NCBI GenBank assembly: GCA_002304735.1
Contig: DBIU01000015.1
Coordinates: 4,887 to 68,886 of the forward strand
Direction: 5' to 3'
Origin: Ruminococcaceae bacterium UBA794
GTDB lineage: Bacteria; Bacillota; Clostridia; Oscillospirales; Ruminococcaceae
Length of the DNA: 64,000 nucleotides
In this document: positions 55,820-63,739 of the stretch, piece after piece
How positions within the stretch are numbered: position 1 is the first letter of the stretch
Layout of the letters: each line of letters begins with the position of its first letter
Translations under genes and position numbers: made by a program
The notes under the pieces: model-generated
The model's database searches: none
Seen by the model: only the letters and a program-made list of their open reading frames with translations
What the model was told of the DNA's origin: nothing

Positions 55820-56131
55820 AGCGAATTTGCCCTGAAGCTCGCGGCTGAAAGCGGTTTCACGGCAAAACAAAACAGCGGCGGGCGGGCGGGATTATTTTAT
55901 CGCCGAAGCGGTGCAAACCAAAAGGGTTTCTTTTGCTATAAGGCACGGCGGCTTCGGCGAAACGGTCGGATTTCGGCGTTGGTCGGGATAAACGGCGCGA
56001 ACTCGGAGAGGTTTTCTCAATAAATAATCATCGCGCGGCGGTTTCTCCCGAAACGTCTTTTCCAAATACACAAAACATTTTTTATCAAAGCAGCCTCAAA
56101 AAGAGGTTGCCTTAAGAAAGGAAGTTTTATT
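55820..56131 (+). other. 312-bp structured gap before the capsid gene
   Basis: No gene supported. A 9-bp stem CGCCGAAGC with GCTTCGGCG (about 55900-55961) encloses an inner AAACC/GGGTT hairpin. An 8-bp GCAGCCTC/GAGGTTGC hairpin sits immediately before the capsid ribosome binding site (about 56090-56112). The frame after the scaffold stop stays open for ~67 codons but without a start or recognisable sequence, possibly the remains of a longer gene. Confidence 0.5.
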
Positions 56132-57028
56132 ATGGCAAACACAATCGAATACGCAAAGGTTTTTCAGTCCGAACTCGACAAGCAGATTACCGAGGGCGCT
56201 ACCTCGGGCTGGATGGAGGATAACGCTTCACGCGTTATCTACAACGGCGGAAGCGAAATCAAGATGCCCAAAATGTCGCTTAAGGGTCTTGCGAAATACG
56301 ACCGCGACGACGGCTATGTAAGCGGCGCTATCACCTATTCCTATGAAACGATGACGATGAGTCAGGACAGAGGCAGACGTTTCCGCATAGACGCGCTCGA
56401 CGTTGACGAAAGCGGCTTCGCGCTTGCGGCGGCAAATGTCGCGGCAGAATTTCAGCGCACCGAGGTTATCCCCGAAATTGACGCTTATCGTTATTCAAAG
56501 CTCGGCGCGGCGGCTTCTATCACCAAGACCTACACTCCCGCCAAAAGCTCCGTTCTCTCCACTCTTATCGGTCAGATAAGCGCGGTTCGCGAGGCTGTCG
56601 GCGGCGACGGAGAGCTTGTCGTTACAATGGCGCGCTCCGTTTACGATATGCTTATGCTCTCGAGCGAGGTTACTCATTCGCTTGACGCAGGCTCGTTCTC
56701 TCAGGGCGACCTTGAGCTTAACGTAAAGACAATCTGCGGCGCTTCCGTTATCCCCGTGCCGTCCTCTAGAATGATGTCCGCTTATACGTTCAGCGATACG
56801 GACGGCTTCGCAGCCGACGACGACGCCGTTCAGATAAACTGGATTATCTGCCCGAAGGACGCTCCCGTTGCCGTTTCAAAGACCGACAACATCAAGATTA
56901 TCACCCCCGAACAGAACCAGTTCGCGGACGCTTGGGATATCGACTACCGCAAGTATCACGACCTCTTTATCCCCGATAGCAAAAAGGCTGCAATCGCCGT
57001 TTGCAAGGCGAGTCAGACCACAACTTAA
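56132..57028 (+). CDS. Phage major capsid protein
   Basis: 298 aa. The sequence has the feel of a small HK97-fold major capsid protein: N-terminal arm (ANTIEYAKVFQSELDKQITEG), a beta-rich E-loop area (VIYNGGSEIKMPKMSLKGLAKYDR), a helical spine (FALAAANVAAEFQRTEVIPEIDAYRYSKL) and a P-domain/A-domain with GELVVTMARSVYDML. It follows the scaffold-like gene and a structured leader. GAAAGGAAG precedes the ATG. A terminator hairpin directly after it would make it the most expressed gene of the operon. Confidence 0.8.
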   Translation: MANTIEYAKVFQSELDKQITEGATSGWMEDNASRVIYNGGSEIKMPKMSLKGLAKYDRDDGYVSGAITYSYETMTMSQDRGRRFRIDALDVDESGFALAAANVAAEFQRTEVIPEIDAYRYSKLGAAASITKTYTPAKSSVLSTLIGQISAVREAVGGDGELVVTMARSVYDMLMLSSEVTHSLDAGSFSQGDLELNVKTICGASVIPVPSSRMMSAYTFSDTDGFAADDDAVQINWIICPKDAPVAVSKTDNIKIITPEQNQFADAWDIDYRKYHDLFIPDSKKAAIAVCKASQTTT

Positions 57029-57069
57029 GGCAGCTCCGTGAAATAAACGGCTGACGCCTTTATCACCGC

Positions 57070-57102
57070 GGCGGACGGCTCGGCGCTGTCCGCCGTTTTT
57101 TT
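57070..57102 (+). terminator. Intra-operon terminator directly after the capsid gene
   Basis: 7-bp perfect stem GGCGGAC with GTCCGCC, then seven T, 42 bp after the capsid stop and 23 bp before the next gene. Probably partial, lowering expression of the connector and tail genes relative to capsid. Confidence 0.8.
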
Positions 57103-57124
57103 CAGCAAAACGAAAGGAGTTTTT

Positions 57125-57556
57125 ATGATTATTACCGCAAACGAATACAAGGAAATGGGATTTGAGGCTTCCGACAGCGCTCTGCTTGAAAAGTGCATAA
57201 AACGCGCGGAATACGTTCTCAACGGCATAAGCGGCGGCAGAGCCTCGATTATCGCCCTAGGAAAAGCTCCCGCAGCCGATTTCGTAAAGCAGGCGGCTGC
57301 GTTTCAGACTTACGCAATCTACCGCGAGGAAGCCGCTTTGAAAGCCGAAGCGGGCGAAACAAGCTCCTCCTCCTCGAAAACGGACGAGCGCGTGACAATC
57401 GGCGATTTCACCTACTCCACGGGTTCTTCCTCGGAAAGCTCCTCGGGAACGGCAGCCAAAATCGTTTCCTCCGAGCCGCTTGACATCAATCAAACCGTTG
57501 CAAGGCTTCTTCGCACAGCAGGCTGCTTCTATGGCGCGGCGGAGGTGAGAGAATGA
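57125..57556 (+). CDS. Head-tail connector-like protein
   Basis: 143 aa. The N-terminal helical half (TANEYKEMGFEASDSALLEKCIKRAEYVLN) resembles gp6/gp15-type head-tail adaptors that sit under the portal. The second half has a Ser-rich stretch (GETSSSSSKTDERVTIGDFTYSTG) and a final helix. Assignment rests on this pattern and on gene order. AAAGGAG lies before the ATG and the gene overlaps the next by four bases. Confidence 0.6.
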   Translation: MIITANEYKEMGFEASDSALLEKCIKRAEYVLNGISGGRASIIALGKAPAADFVKQAAAFQTYAIYREEAALKAEAGETSSSSSKTDERVTIGDFTYSTGSSSESSSGTAAKIVSSEPLDINQTVARLLRTAGCFYGAAEVRE

Positions 57557-57900
57557 CGGTAAATCCTATTCCGAACAATCTTCTCGGCGATGAATTTTAC
57601 CTCTGCGTTCCCACGAAAACAGGCTGGGACGAAACGCTCATCGAAAATGTCCGCGTCGAGAGAAAAAGCTCCGCAAGCGGACCGACCGACGCAAGTATCC
57701 GCGATAATTCCGAGCTTACAATCTGGTATGATTACACAAATTCCTCCCCCGAGGCGGACTTCGCGGCAGGCGCGAGAGCGAGATATTACGGCGAGATTTT
57801 CGAGATAACGGAAGTGAAATTTTTCCGTGCGCAGGAGCTTCACCACTGCCGCATAAAGGCGGTCAAAACAGGCGGCAAACGCACCGATATTAATTTATAA
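57553..57900 (+). CDS. Putative head-closure / minor capsid protein
   Basis: 115 aa, beta-rich (DEFYLCVPTKTGWDETLIENVRVERK, ARYYGEIFEITEVKFFRAQELHHCRIKAV). Size, beta content and position after the connector fit a stopper or head-closure (SPP1 gp16-like) protein, but I see no decisive motif. ATGA overlap with the preceding gene. Confidence 0.5.
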   Translation: MTVNPIPNNLLGDEFYLCVPTKTGWDETLIENVRVERKSSASGPTDASIRDNSELTIWYDYTNSSPEADFAAGARARYYGEIFEITEVKFFRAQELHHCRIKAVKTGGKRTDINL

Positions 57901-57912
57901 CGGGAGGTTTTT

Positions 57913-58257
57913 ATGACGATTACAATCAACGGCACTGCGTTTGACAGCGTGACTTCCCTTAACGTCAAGCGCGAAACGCGCCGCACGGATATCCGCTACA
58001 ACACGCAGGGCGATATGCTTATCGACCTCGTTAACAGGAAATACGTTCTCGAGGCGACCTTCGGGCTTCTTTCCGAAAAGGAGATGAAAAAGCTTCGCGA
58101 GCTTTGCTCCGATATTTTCGTGTCGGTTACGTTCCCCTCGCCCGAGGGCTTGACGACAGCCGATTTTCATATTCCCGAGGAGCCTGCGCCCGTTGTTTCC
58201 GAGATAAACGGCACAAGGACTTACAGCGGAGTTAAGCTTAAATTCTTACAGAAATGA
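57913..58257 (+). CDS. Small beta-rich tail protein, unassigned
   Basis: 114 aa, unrecognised. Starts TITINGTAFDSVTSLNVKRETRRTDIRYNTQG, a pattern like the first strand pair of distal-tail or tail-associated proteins, and ends in a short beta stretch. It lies between the head-closure candidate and the tail-hub-like gene, with an RBS of GGGAGG. Too short for a usual tail tube protein. Confidence 0.55.
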   Translation: MTITINGTAFDSVTSLNVKRETRRTDIRYNTQGDMLIDLVNRKYVLEATFGLLSEKEMKKLRELCSDIFVSVTFPSPEGLTTADFHIPEEPAPVVSEINGTRTYSGVKLKFLQK

Positions 58258-58266
58258 GGTGATTTT

Positions 58267-59778
58267 ATGGTACAGGTAACAGAGGACTTTCAAAACCTTG
58301 CTATGCAGCCCGGAAGAACCGTTTACTGCAAGATAATCGCCGGCAGCTATACCTATTACGACGACTCGATAATCGAATTTGACTTCGACGATATAGCTCA
58401 CCCAGATTACTTCACAATCGGCTTAACCTGCGCAAACCGCTTCGCTTTCTCCGTCCGTTATCGGGAGGACCTCGACGTCGGCGCGGAAGTCAAGCCTTAT
58501 ATCAGCTTCGACGGCGAAGAATGGTGTCCGCTGGGCGTCTTCTTCATATCGAGAAGATATGTCCGCGGAAGCTATGCTTCCATTATCTGCTATGACAGAA
58601 TGTATTCTCTCGACGGCGAGTATTCAAGCTCTCTTGCCGTTCCCGCAACGACTTCCGCGCTGCTCCGCGAAATTTGCTCGAATTACGGCATAACCTGCTC
58701 GAATTTCGGCGGTGACTACGCGGTTTCGGAAATACCCTCCGGCTGCACGGTTAAAGATATGCTTGGCTATATCGCTTCGATGAACTGCGGGAATATTAAA
58801 TTCGACCGAAACGGCGCGCTCTCGCTCAGACCGTTTGCCGCCGCGGGATATGAATTTTTCCTAAAGAAAAAGAACTGTATGGATATCGAGAAAAATATGA
58901 ATTACTCCCAGACGCGGCGCGTTGTTGTCGATACCGGCGACGGCATTCTTGAAGCGGGTTCGGGCGGCGAGCTTCTCACAATCGAAATCTTCAATCCGCT
59001 TATGACTCAGGAAAGGCTCAATTTAATCAGGAATAAGCTCACGCAGGTCTGCTTTTACGGCGCGGAAATCGAAATGCAGGGTCTGCCGTTCCTTGAGGCG
59101 GGAGATTTCGTCAACTACGTCGACGGCTCGGATATCATAGAATTTGCGCTCAGCGAGCTGAATTATCACTATGACGGCACGCTGACGGCAAAGCTTCATT
59201 CGAGAAACCGAAGCTATTCCGACCCGATGGTTCACAAAAACGAGCTTGAAGCCGCGCTCGCAGAAATCCGAACGGCGCTCGGAAACGTATACGAAACGCG
59301 CACGAACGAGGCTGCTTTCGCGCTTTCCACGGTGGAAGCGGAAGCGGCGGCTTTCTCGTTTGAAACGAAGAAATCCAACGCATTCGCGCAGATTGACGTG
59401 AATTTCACCGTTGACGGCGGCGGCTCAAACACGCTTTATGCGGCGGTTTACGTTAACGGAGAAAAGAAGCGCGAGAGCGTTCACACGGTAAACGGCTCCG
59501 CAAGAGAGCTTCTTCACTTTCATTATCTCGCGGATAATCTGCCGAAAGGAAAAAACGCCGTTAAAATCACGCTCAGAACAGCAAGCGGACAAATGACCAT
59601 TCAAAAAGGTCAGCTTGTCGCGACGCTGGTTGCAAAGGGTTTGGCGGGAGGGGCTAATAATATTCGCGACAGGCAGGTTATTTTCGACGATATTCCCATA
59701 ATGAGGCTTAAAGCAAGGGTTTATAAACTCGTCAATATCGCCTGCGACTTGCAGACGGAAATTAAGGAGGCAACATAA
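58267..59778 (+). CDS. Phage tail hub / baseplate-like protein
   Basis: 503 aa. The first ~330 residues look like a tail hub (gp27-like) fold: GLTCANRFAFSVRYREDLDVGAEVKPYI, GVFFISRRYVRGSYASIICYDRMYSLDGEY, then ATTSALLREICSNYGI and DMLGYIASMNCGNIKFDRNG. A helical segment follows (ELEAALAEIRTALGNVYETRTNEA), then a beta domain (IDVNFTVDGGGSNTLYAAVYVNG) that could be an appended recognition or structural module. No peptidase motif was noticed. GAGGTGAT lies before the ATG. Confidence 0.65.
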   Translation: MVQVTEDFQNLAMQPGRTVYCKIIAGSYTYYDDSIIEFDFDDIAHPDYFTIGLTCANRFAFSVRYREDLDVGAEVKPYISFDGEEWCPLGVFFISRRYVRGSYASIICYDRMYSLDGEYSSSLAVPATTSALLREICSNYGITCSNFGGDYAVSEIPSGCTVKDMLGYIASMNCGNIKFDRNGALSLRPFAAAGYEFFLKKKNCMDIEKNMNYSQTRRVVVDTGDGILEAGSGGELLTIEIFNPLMTQERLNLIRNKLTQVCFYGAEIEMQGLPFLEAGDFVNYVDGSDIIEFALSELNYHYDGTLTAKLHSRNRSYSDPMVHKNELEAALAEIRTALGNVYETRTNEAAFALSTVEAEAAAFSFETKKSNAFAQIDVNFTVDGGGSNTLYAAVYVNGEKKRESVHTVNGSARELLHFHYLADNLPKGKNAVKITLRTASGQMTIQKGQLVATLVAKGLAGGANNIRDRQVIFDDIPIMRLKARVYKLVNIACDLQTEIKEAT

Positions 59779-61085
59779 TGCACGGAAAAGCGACTCTAAT
59801 ACTCACGGACAAGGACACGGGGCGGGTTGTGGAGCGGCGCGAGGAGCAAAATATGCTCACGAACGCGCTCGGCTCCATCTTCACGCTCCCGACGGAGCTT
59901 GGCTACTGCACGGCGTCTAAACCGCAGTTTAACGGCTATCTGCCGATGTACGGCGGTATTCTCAAGGGGCTTGTTCTTTTCGGGGAAACGCTCCCCGAGA
60001 ACGCTTACGACTATATGACAAGCGCGAAATATCCCTTTCTCGCGACCGCGGGCGACCCTTATTCCGGCGCGGACCCTATGCGCGGCAGCTTCAACGCAAA
60101 TCAGTCCTGCGAAATCGAAAACGGCTATCGCTTCGTGTGGGATTTCGCGCCCGAAAAGGCTGTCGGGACGATAAAATGTCTTGCGCTTACGCACCGCTTT
60201 CACGGAAACTGCGGCAATCCCGCCGCTCAAAGCTCAAGCGACTCGTATTTTATGATTAATCCGACGGATTTGACGGACGCGATTAACACGAGCGTTTCGA
60301 TTATAGATATGAACAGCGGCGACAGATTTTTCCTCGAGAAGGAAAAGCGATTTTATTCCTACTCTTGGAGCGGCAGCACAGCCACAATCCGAAAATTTCG
60401 GCTTCCCGACCTGCTTGCAATCAAAATCTGCGACAAAATCGAGCCTGTCGTTGAAAGCGAAACGCAGACTTCTCTCGGATTTGCGCCGCATTTGGCTTTT
60501 TACGACTCGGCAAGCGAGCGTCTTTATTTTACGCAGACGGCCCTCTATTCGCAGAACGGCTCGAATTTCTACAAGGTAAAATACGCCGCCGTAAATCCCA
60601 TAACGGGCGAGAAAACCGCGGGAAGCGACGATTATATTTTGACGGGAGCGCCGGCGGGCAGCTCGGGAACGAAAGCGGTTGTTTTCGGAGAAAAGTTCTA
60701 TATGATTTCTCCCGAGAACAAAATCAGCGTATGTTCGCTTTCGGGAACGCTTGAGCGGACGGTTGACTTCGGTCTTAACGCGCTTTACGGCTTTATTGCT
60801 ATTGACGGGAAAATCGCGGCTGACTGCAAATTAACGTATGCGGGACGGCGCTGTTTGAAGTTCATAAACGAGCCGACAACCGCAATCAGCCACTCGTATA
60901 ATCAGTATTATCCGATACCGTCGACTATGCTCAAGGCGCCGTATTGCTTTATGCAGAACCCCTCGTACTCGTACGTCTACATCGGCTTCCGAACGGATTA
61001 TCTCGCAACGATAAACAACCTCGCTTCGCCGCTCGTCAAAACCGACCAGCACGCGCTTCAGGTGAGGTACGAGGTGACGAATTGA
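59778..61085 (+). CDS. Phage tail-tip/appendage protein
   Basis: 435 aa. Starts HGKATLILTDKDTGRVVERREEQNMLTNALGSIF, a start pattern I associate with appendage proteins encoded after the tail hub in clostridial prophages. The rest is beta-rich with repeated Tyr/Ser/Asn blades (LYFTQTALYSQNGSNFYKVKYAAVN), perhaps propeller-like. Its ATG overlaps the previous stop. Last gene of the operon, followed 13 bp later by a strong terminator. Confidence 0.6.
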   Translation: MHGKATLILTDKDTGRVVERREEQNMLTNALGSIFTLPTELGYCTASKPQFNGYLPMYGGILKGLVLFGETLPENAYDYMTSAKYPFLATAGDPYSGADPMRGSFNANQSCEIENGYRFVWDFAPEKAVGTIKCLALTHRFHGNCGNPAAQSSSDSYFMINPTDLTDAINTSVSIIDMNSGDRFFLEKEKRFYSYSWSGSTATIRKFRLPDLLAIKICDKIEPVVESETQTSLGFAPHLAFYDSASERLYFTQTALYSQNGSNFYKVKYAAVNPITGEKTAGSDDYILTGAPAGSSGTKAVVFGEKFYMISPENKISVCSLSGTLERTVDFGLNALYGFIAIDGKIAADCKLTYAGRRCLKFINEPTTAISHSYNQYYPIPSTMLKAPYCFMQNPSYSYVYIGFRTDYLATINNLASPLVKTDQHALQVRYEVTN

Positions 61086-61097
61086 CAGATAAAACTT

Positions 61098-61125
61098 CTG
61101 CCCCGAGAAAATCGGGGCAGTTTTT
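61098..61125 (+). terminator. Terminator of the phage-derived operon
   Basis: 8-bp perfect stem CTGCCCCG with CGGGGCAG followed by TTTTT. Confidence 0.92.
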
Positions 61126-61141
61126 CGGCTTTTTAAGAGCC

Positions 61142-61264
61142 TTAATTATTCTCAAAATAATGGCACTGCGACAAAAATGAAGCCGTCGAGTGCGACAAAT
61201 CGTCAAGAGTGCAGAAGCCGTCGTTTTGCCAGCGGCAGTTTTCCGAGCAGGCAATCATATTCAT
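61142..61264 (-). CDS. Tiny Cys-rich protein (40 aa)
   Basis: 40 aa starting MNMIACSENCRWQNDGFC and ending QCHYFENN; four Cys spaced as C-x3-C-x7-C and a distant Cys-His suggest metal binding. It has an excellent AAAGGAGG 6 nt before the ATG. The pattern matches the very small clostridial Cys-rich proteins often misnamed hydroxymyristoyl-ACP dehydratase. Function unknown. It lies between the phage-derived operon and the divergent lipase gene. Confidence 0.75.
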   Translation of the reverse strand: MNMIACSENCRWQNDGFCTLDDLSHSTASFLSQCHYFENN

Positions 61265-61331
61265 AAAAAACCTCCTTTTTCGATATTGCAAAAATATTTT
61301 TAATCCGTTTCGTGAGTTTATTCATACATTG

Positions 61332-61360
61332 TTGACAAAATACATTATGAGGTGTATAAT
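61332..61360 (+). promoter_or_regulatory. Promoter of the lipase-phoH-ybeY genes
   Basis: TTGACA (61332-61337), 17 bp, TATAAT (61355-61360): full consensus, only 25 bp before the ATG. Confidence 0.88.
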
Positions 61361-61384
61361 ATATAAGTACGATAGGAGTATTCT

Positions 61385-62719
61385 ATGAGTATTTTGATAA
61401 GAATAATCAGTCTGATTATCGTCTGCTTCACGGCGAACGCGCCGTTTATTCTTGAAAAAGCGCCGCTCGGAGTTAAGATTTCAACGGGAATTATTCTCGC
61501 GGTATTTTTCGTCTTGTGGAATATTTTCCCAAGCGTGAAAAAATACCCAAACGCGCGGCTTCGGCTGCTTGCGAACGGCGCGGAGCTTATTCTCGCGTTT
61601 ATGATAAGCAGCGCTTCGGCTGTTCCCGCGGTTGTTTTCGAGATAATCGGGATTGCCGACGGAAGCGTGCCGTTTACGCATTGTTTGGCGCGGTTCGCGG
61701 CGCTTTTTCTGACGGAAACCGTGATTTTCTGGAACGGAATAATCCGCGTTTATCTTACGTCAATGCGCCTTGGAATAAAATACCGCGTGCTCGGACTTGT
61801 TTTCGGATACTTTTTCCCGATAAACCTCGTAATGCTGATGATAATTTACGTCAAATGCGTGGGAGAGGTTCGTTTTGAGCGCAGGAAAATCAAGCTTGAC
61901 GAAAGCCGCCGCGACGAGCGTATCTGCGCGACAAAATATCCCGTTCTTCTCGTTCACGGAGTGTTCTTTCGCGACAGCAGGCTGTTCAACTACTGGGGAA
62001 GAATACCCGCGGCTCTCGAGCGAAACGGCGCGGAGATTTTCTACGGCGAGCAGCAAAGCGCGCTTTCGGTTATTGAAAGCTCAAAGGAGCTTGCCGACAG
62101 GATAAAGGAAATAACCGCGAGAACGGGCTGCGGAAAGGTGAATATAATCGCTCACTCAAAGGGCGGACTTGACGCGAGATACGCGATAACAAAGCTCGGC
62201 TGCGCGGAGCAGGTCGCTTCGCTCACGACCGTAAATACCCCGCATCACGGCTGTATTTTTGCCGAGAGCCTGCTTCATACGATGTCGCCGCGCCTAAAAA
62301 GGTTCATCGAGAGGACGTACAACAGAGCGTTTTATCGGCTCGGGGACAATTCTCCCGACTTTATGGCGGCGGTGAAAACGCTCACGAAAAGCTATTGCGA
62401 GGAGTTCAACCGCGATGTTCCCGATATTTCGGGGATTTATTATCAGTCAGTCGGCTCAAAGGCGAAAAGCCGCCGAAGCGGGCGGTTTCCGCTGAATTTC
62501 AGTTATCCGATAGTAAAAAAGTTCGACGGCGACAACGACGGTCTTGTCGCGACGGCTTCGGCGAAGTGGGGCGAGAGATTTATCCCGCTTTACCCGAAAG
62601 GCAGGCGCGGAATAACCCATGCGGACGTAATCGACCTCAACCGCGAGGATATAAAAGGCTTCGACGTGCAGGAGTTTTACGTCAAGCTTGTCGCGGAGCT
62701 TAAAGAAAAGGGATTATAA
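61385..62719 (+). CDS. Membrane-anchored alpha/beta-hydrolase (lipase-like)
   Basis: 444 aa. The first ~170 residues contain four or more hydrophobic helices. The rest is an alpha/beta hydrolase: LLVHGVFFRDSR (oxyanion region), nucleophile elbow IIAHSKGGLD (AHSKGG, as in triacylglycerol lipases), VNTPHHGC, an Asp in DGDNDGLV and a His in ITHADVI. Probably acts on lipids at the membrane face. It starts directly behind a consensus promoter and precedes phoH by 20 bp. The substrate is not known. Confidence 0.8.
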   Translation: MSILIRIISLIIVCFTANAPFILEKAPLGVKISTGIILAVFFVLWNIFPSVKKYPNARLRLLANGAELILAFMISSASAVPAVVFEIIGIADGSVPFTHCLARFAALFLTETVIFWNGIIRVYLTSMRLGIKYRVLGLVFGYFFPINLVMLMIIYVKCVGEVRFERRKIKLDESRRDERICATKYPVLLVHGVFFRDSRLFNYWGRIPAALERNGAEIFYGEQQSALSVIESSKELADRIKEITARTGCGKVNIIAHSKGGLDARYAITKLGCAEQVASLTTVNTPHHGCIFAESLLHTMSPRLKRFIERTYNRAFYRLGDNSPDFMAAVKTLTKSYCEEFNRDVPDISGIYYQSVGSKAKSRRSGRFPLNFSYPIVKKFDGDNDGLVATASAKWGERFIPLYPKGRRGITHADVIDLNREDIKGFDVQEFYVKLVAELKEKGL

Positions 62720-62739
62720 TTGACGTAAAGGAGAAAAAA

Positions 62740-63717
62740 GTGGCGGATTTATCAATAAACGTAAGCGGCGCGGAAGAAATAAGCGCGGTTTTCGGCGATT
62801 TCGACCGAAATATAAATCTAATTCAAAAAGCGTTCTCCGTGACGATTTTCTCGCGCGGAAGCGAGATTAAGGTAAGCGGCGACGACGAAATTTCCGTTAA
62901 AAAGGCGGAAAAAGCGATAAAAACGCTCTGCGGCTACTTTTCGCGCGGCGAAAACATTGAGGAGCAGCAGGTTCGCTATGCAATCGCAATGGTAAACGAG
63001 GGCGCGGAGGAGGAAATCTCGGCGGTTTCGGGGGACTGCGTTTGCGTGACGTGCGCGGGAAAGCCGATTAAGCCGAAAACCGTGGGGCAGAAAAAGTACT
63101 GCGATATGATAAGAAAGCGCACAATAACGTTCGGCGTCGGTCCTGCGGGAACGGGAAAAACATATCTTGCGGTCGCGCTTGCGGTAACTGCGTTTAAGCA
63201 GAAGCAGGTTCAGCGGATTATACTCACAAGACCCGCGGTCGAGGCGGGCGAAAAGCTCGGATTTCTTCCGGGCGACTTGCAGAATAAGGTTGACCCATAC
63301 CTCAGACCGCTCTACGACGCGCTTTTTGAGATGCTCGGGCAGGAGAGCTTCGCAAAGCTTCAGGAGCGCGGAACAATCGAAGTCGCGCCGCTCGCGTATA
63401 TGCGCGGAAGAACGCTCGACGACAGCTTCATAATTCTCGATGAAGCGCAGAATACCACGCGCGAACAGATGAAGATGTTCCTCACAAGGCTTGGGTTTAA
63501 CTCGAAAATGGTTATCACGGGCGATATAACGCAGATTGACCTGCCCGAAAGCAAAAAATCGGGGCTTGTCGAGGCGCTGAAAGTGCTGAAAAACGTCGAG
63601 GATATCGGGGAGAATTTCTTCACGGAAAAAGACGTTGTGCGCCACAGACTCGTGCAGGATATCGTGAACGCTTATGAGCAGTACAACGGCTCGCGGCGCG
63701 AAAGAAGAACGAAATAA
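62740..63717 (+). CDS. phoH: PhoH-family ATPase (YbeZ-like)
   Basis: 325 aa. N-terminal KH-like region, Walker A GVGPAGTGKTYLAV, EKLGFLPGDLQNKVDPYLRPLYDAL, Walker B FIILDEAQNTT and MVITGDITQIDLP. PhoH proteins are RNA-linked ATPases, typically encoded just upstream of ybeY, as here. The start is GTG behind AAAGGAG. Confidence 0.95.
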   Translation: MADLSINVSGAEEISAVFGDFDRNINLIQKAFSVTIFSRGSEIKVSGDDEISVKKAEKAIKTLCGYFSRGENIEEQQVRYAIAMVNEGAEEEISAVSGDCVCVTCAGKPIKPKTVGQKKYCDMIRKRTITFGVGPAGTGKTYLAVALAVTAFKQKQVQRIILTRPAVEAGEKLGFLPGDLQNKVDPYLRPLYDALFEMLGQESFAKLQERGTIEVAPLAYMRGRTLDDSFIILDEAQNTTREQMKMFLTRLGFNSKMVITGDITQIDLPESKKSGLVEALKVLKNVEDIGENFFTEKDVVRHRLVQDIVNAYEQYNGSRRERRTK

Positions 63718-63739
63718 CGGCGTGTAAAAAGGAGTTAAA

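Noticed and set aside
53853..61384. Attachment sites flanking the phage-derived operon
   Set aside because: I compared the flanks by eye and saw no convincing direct repeat; there is no integrase or tRNA gene nearby.
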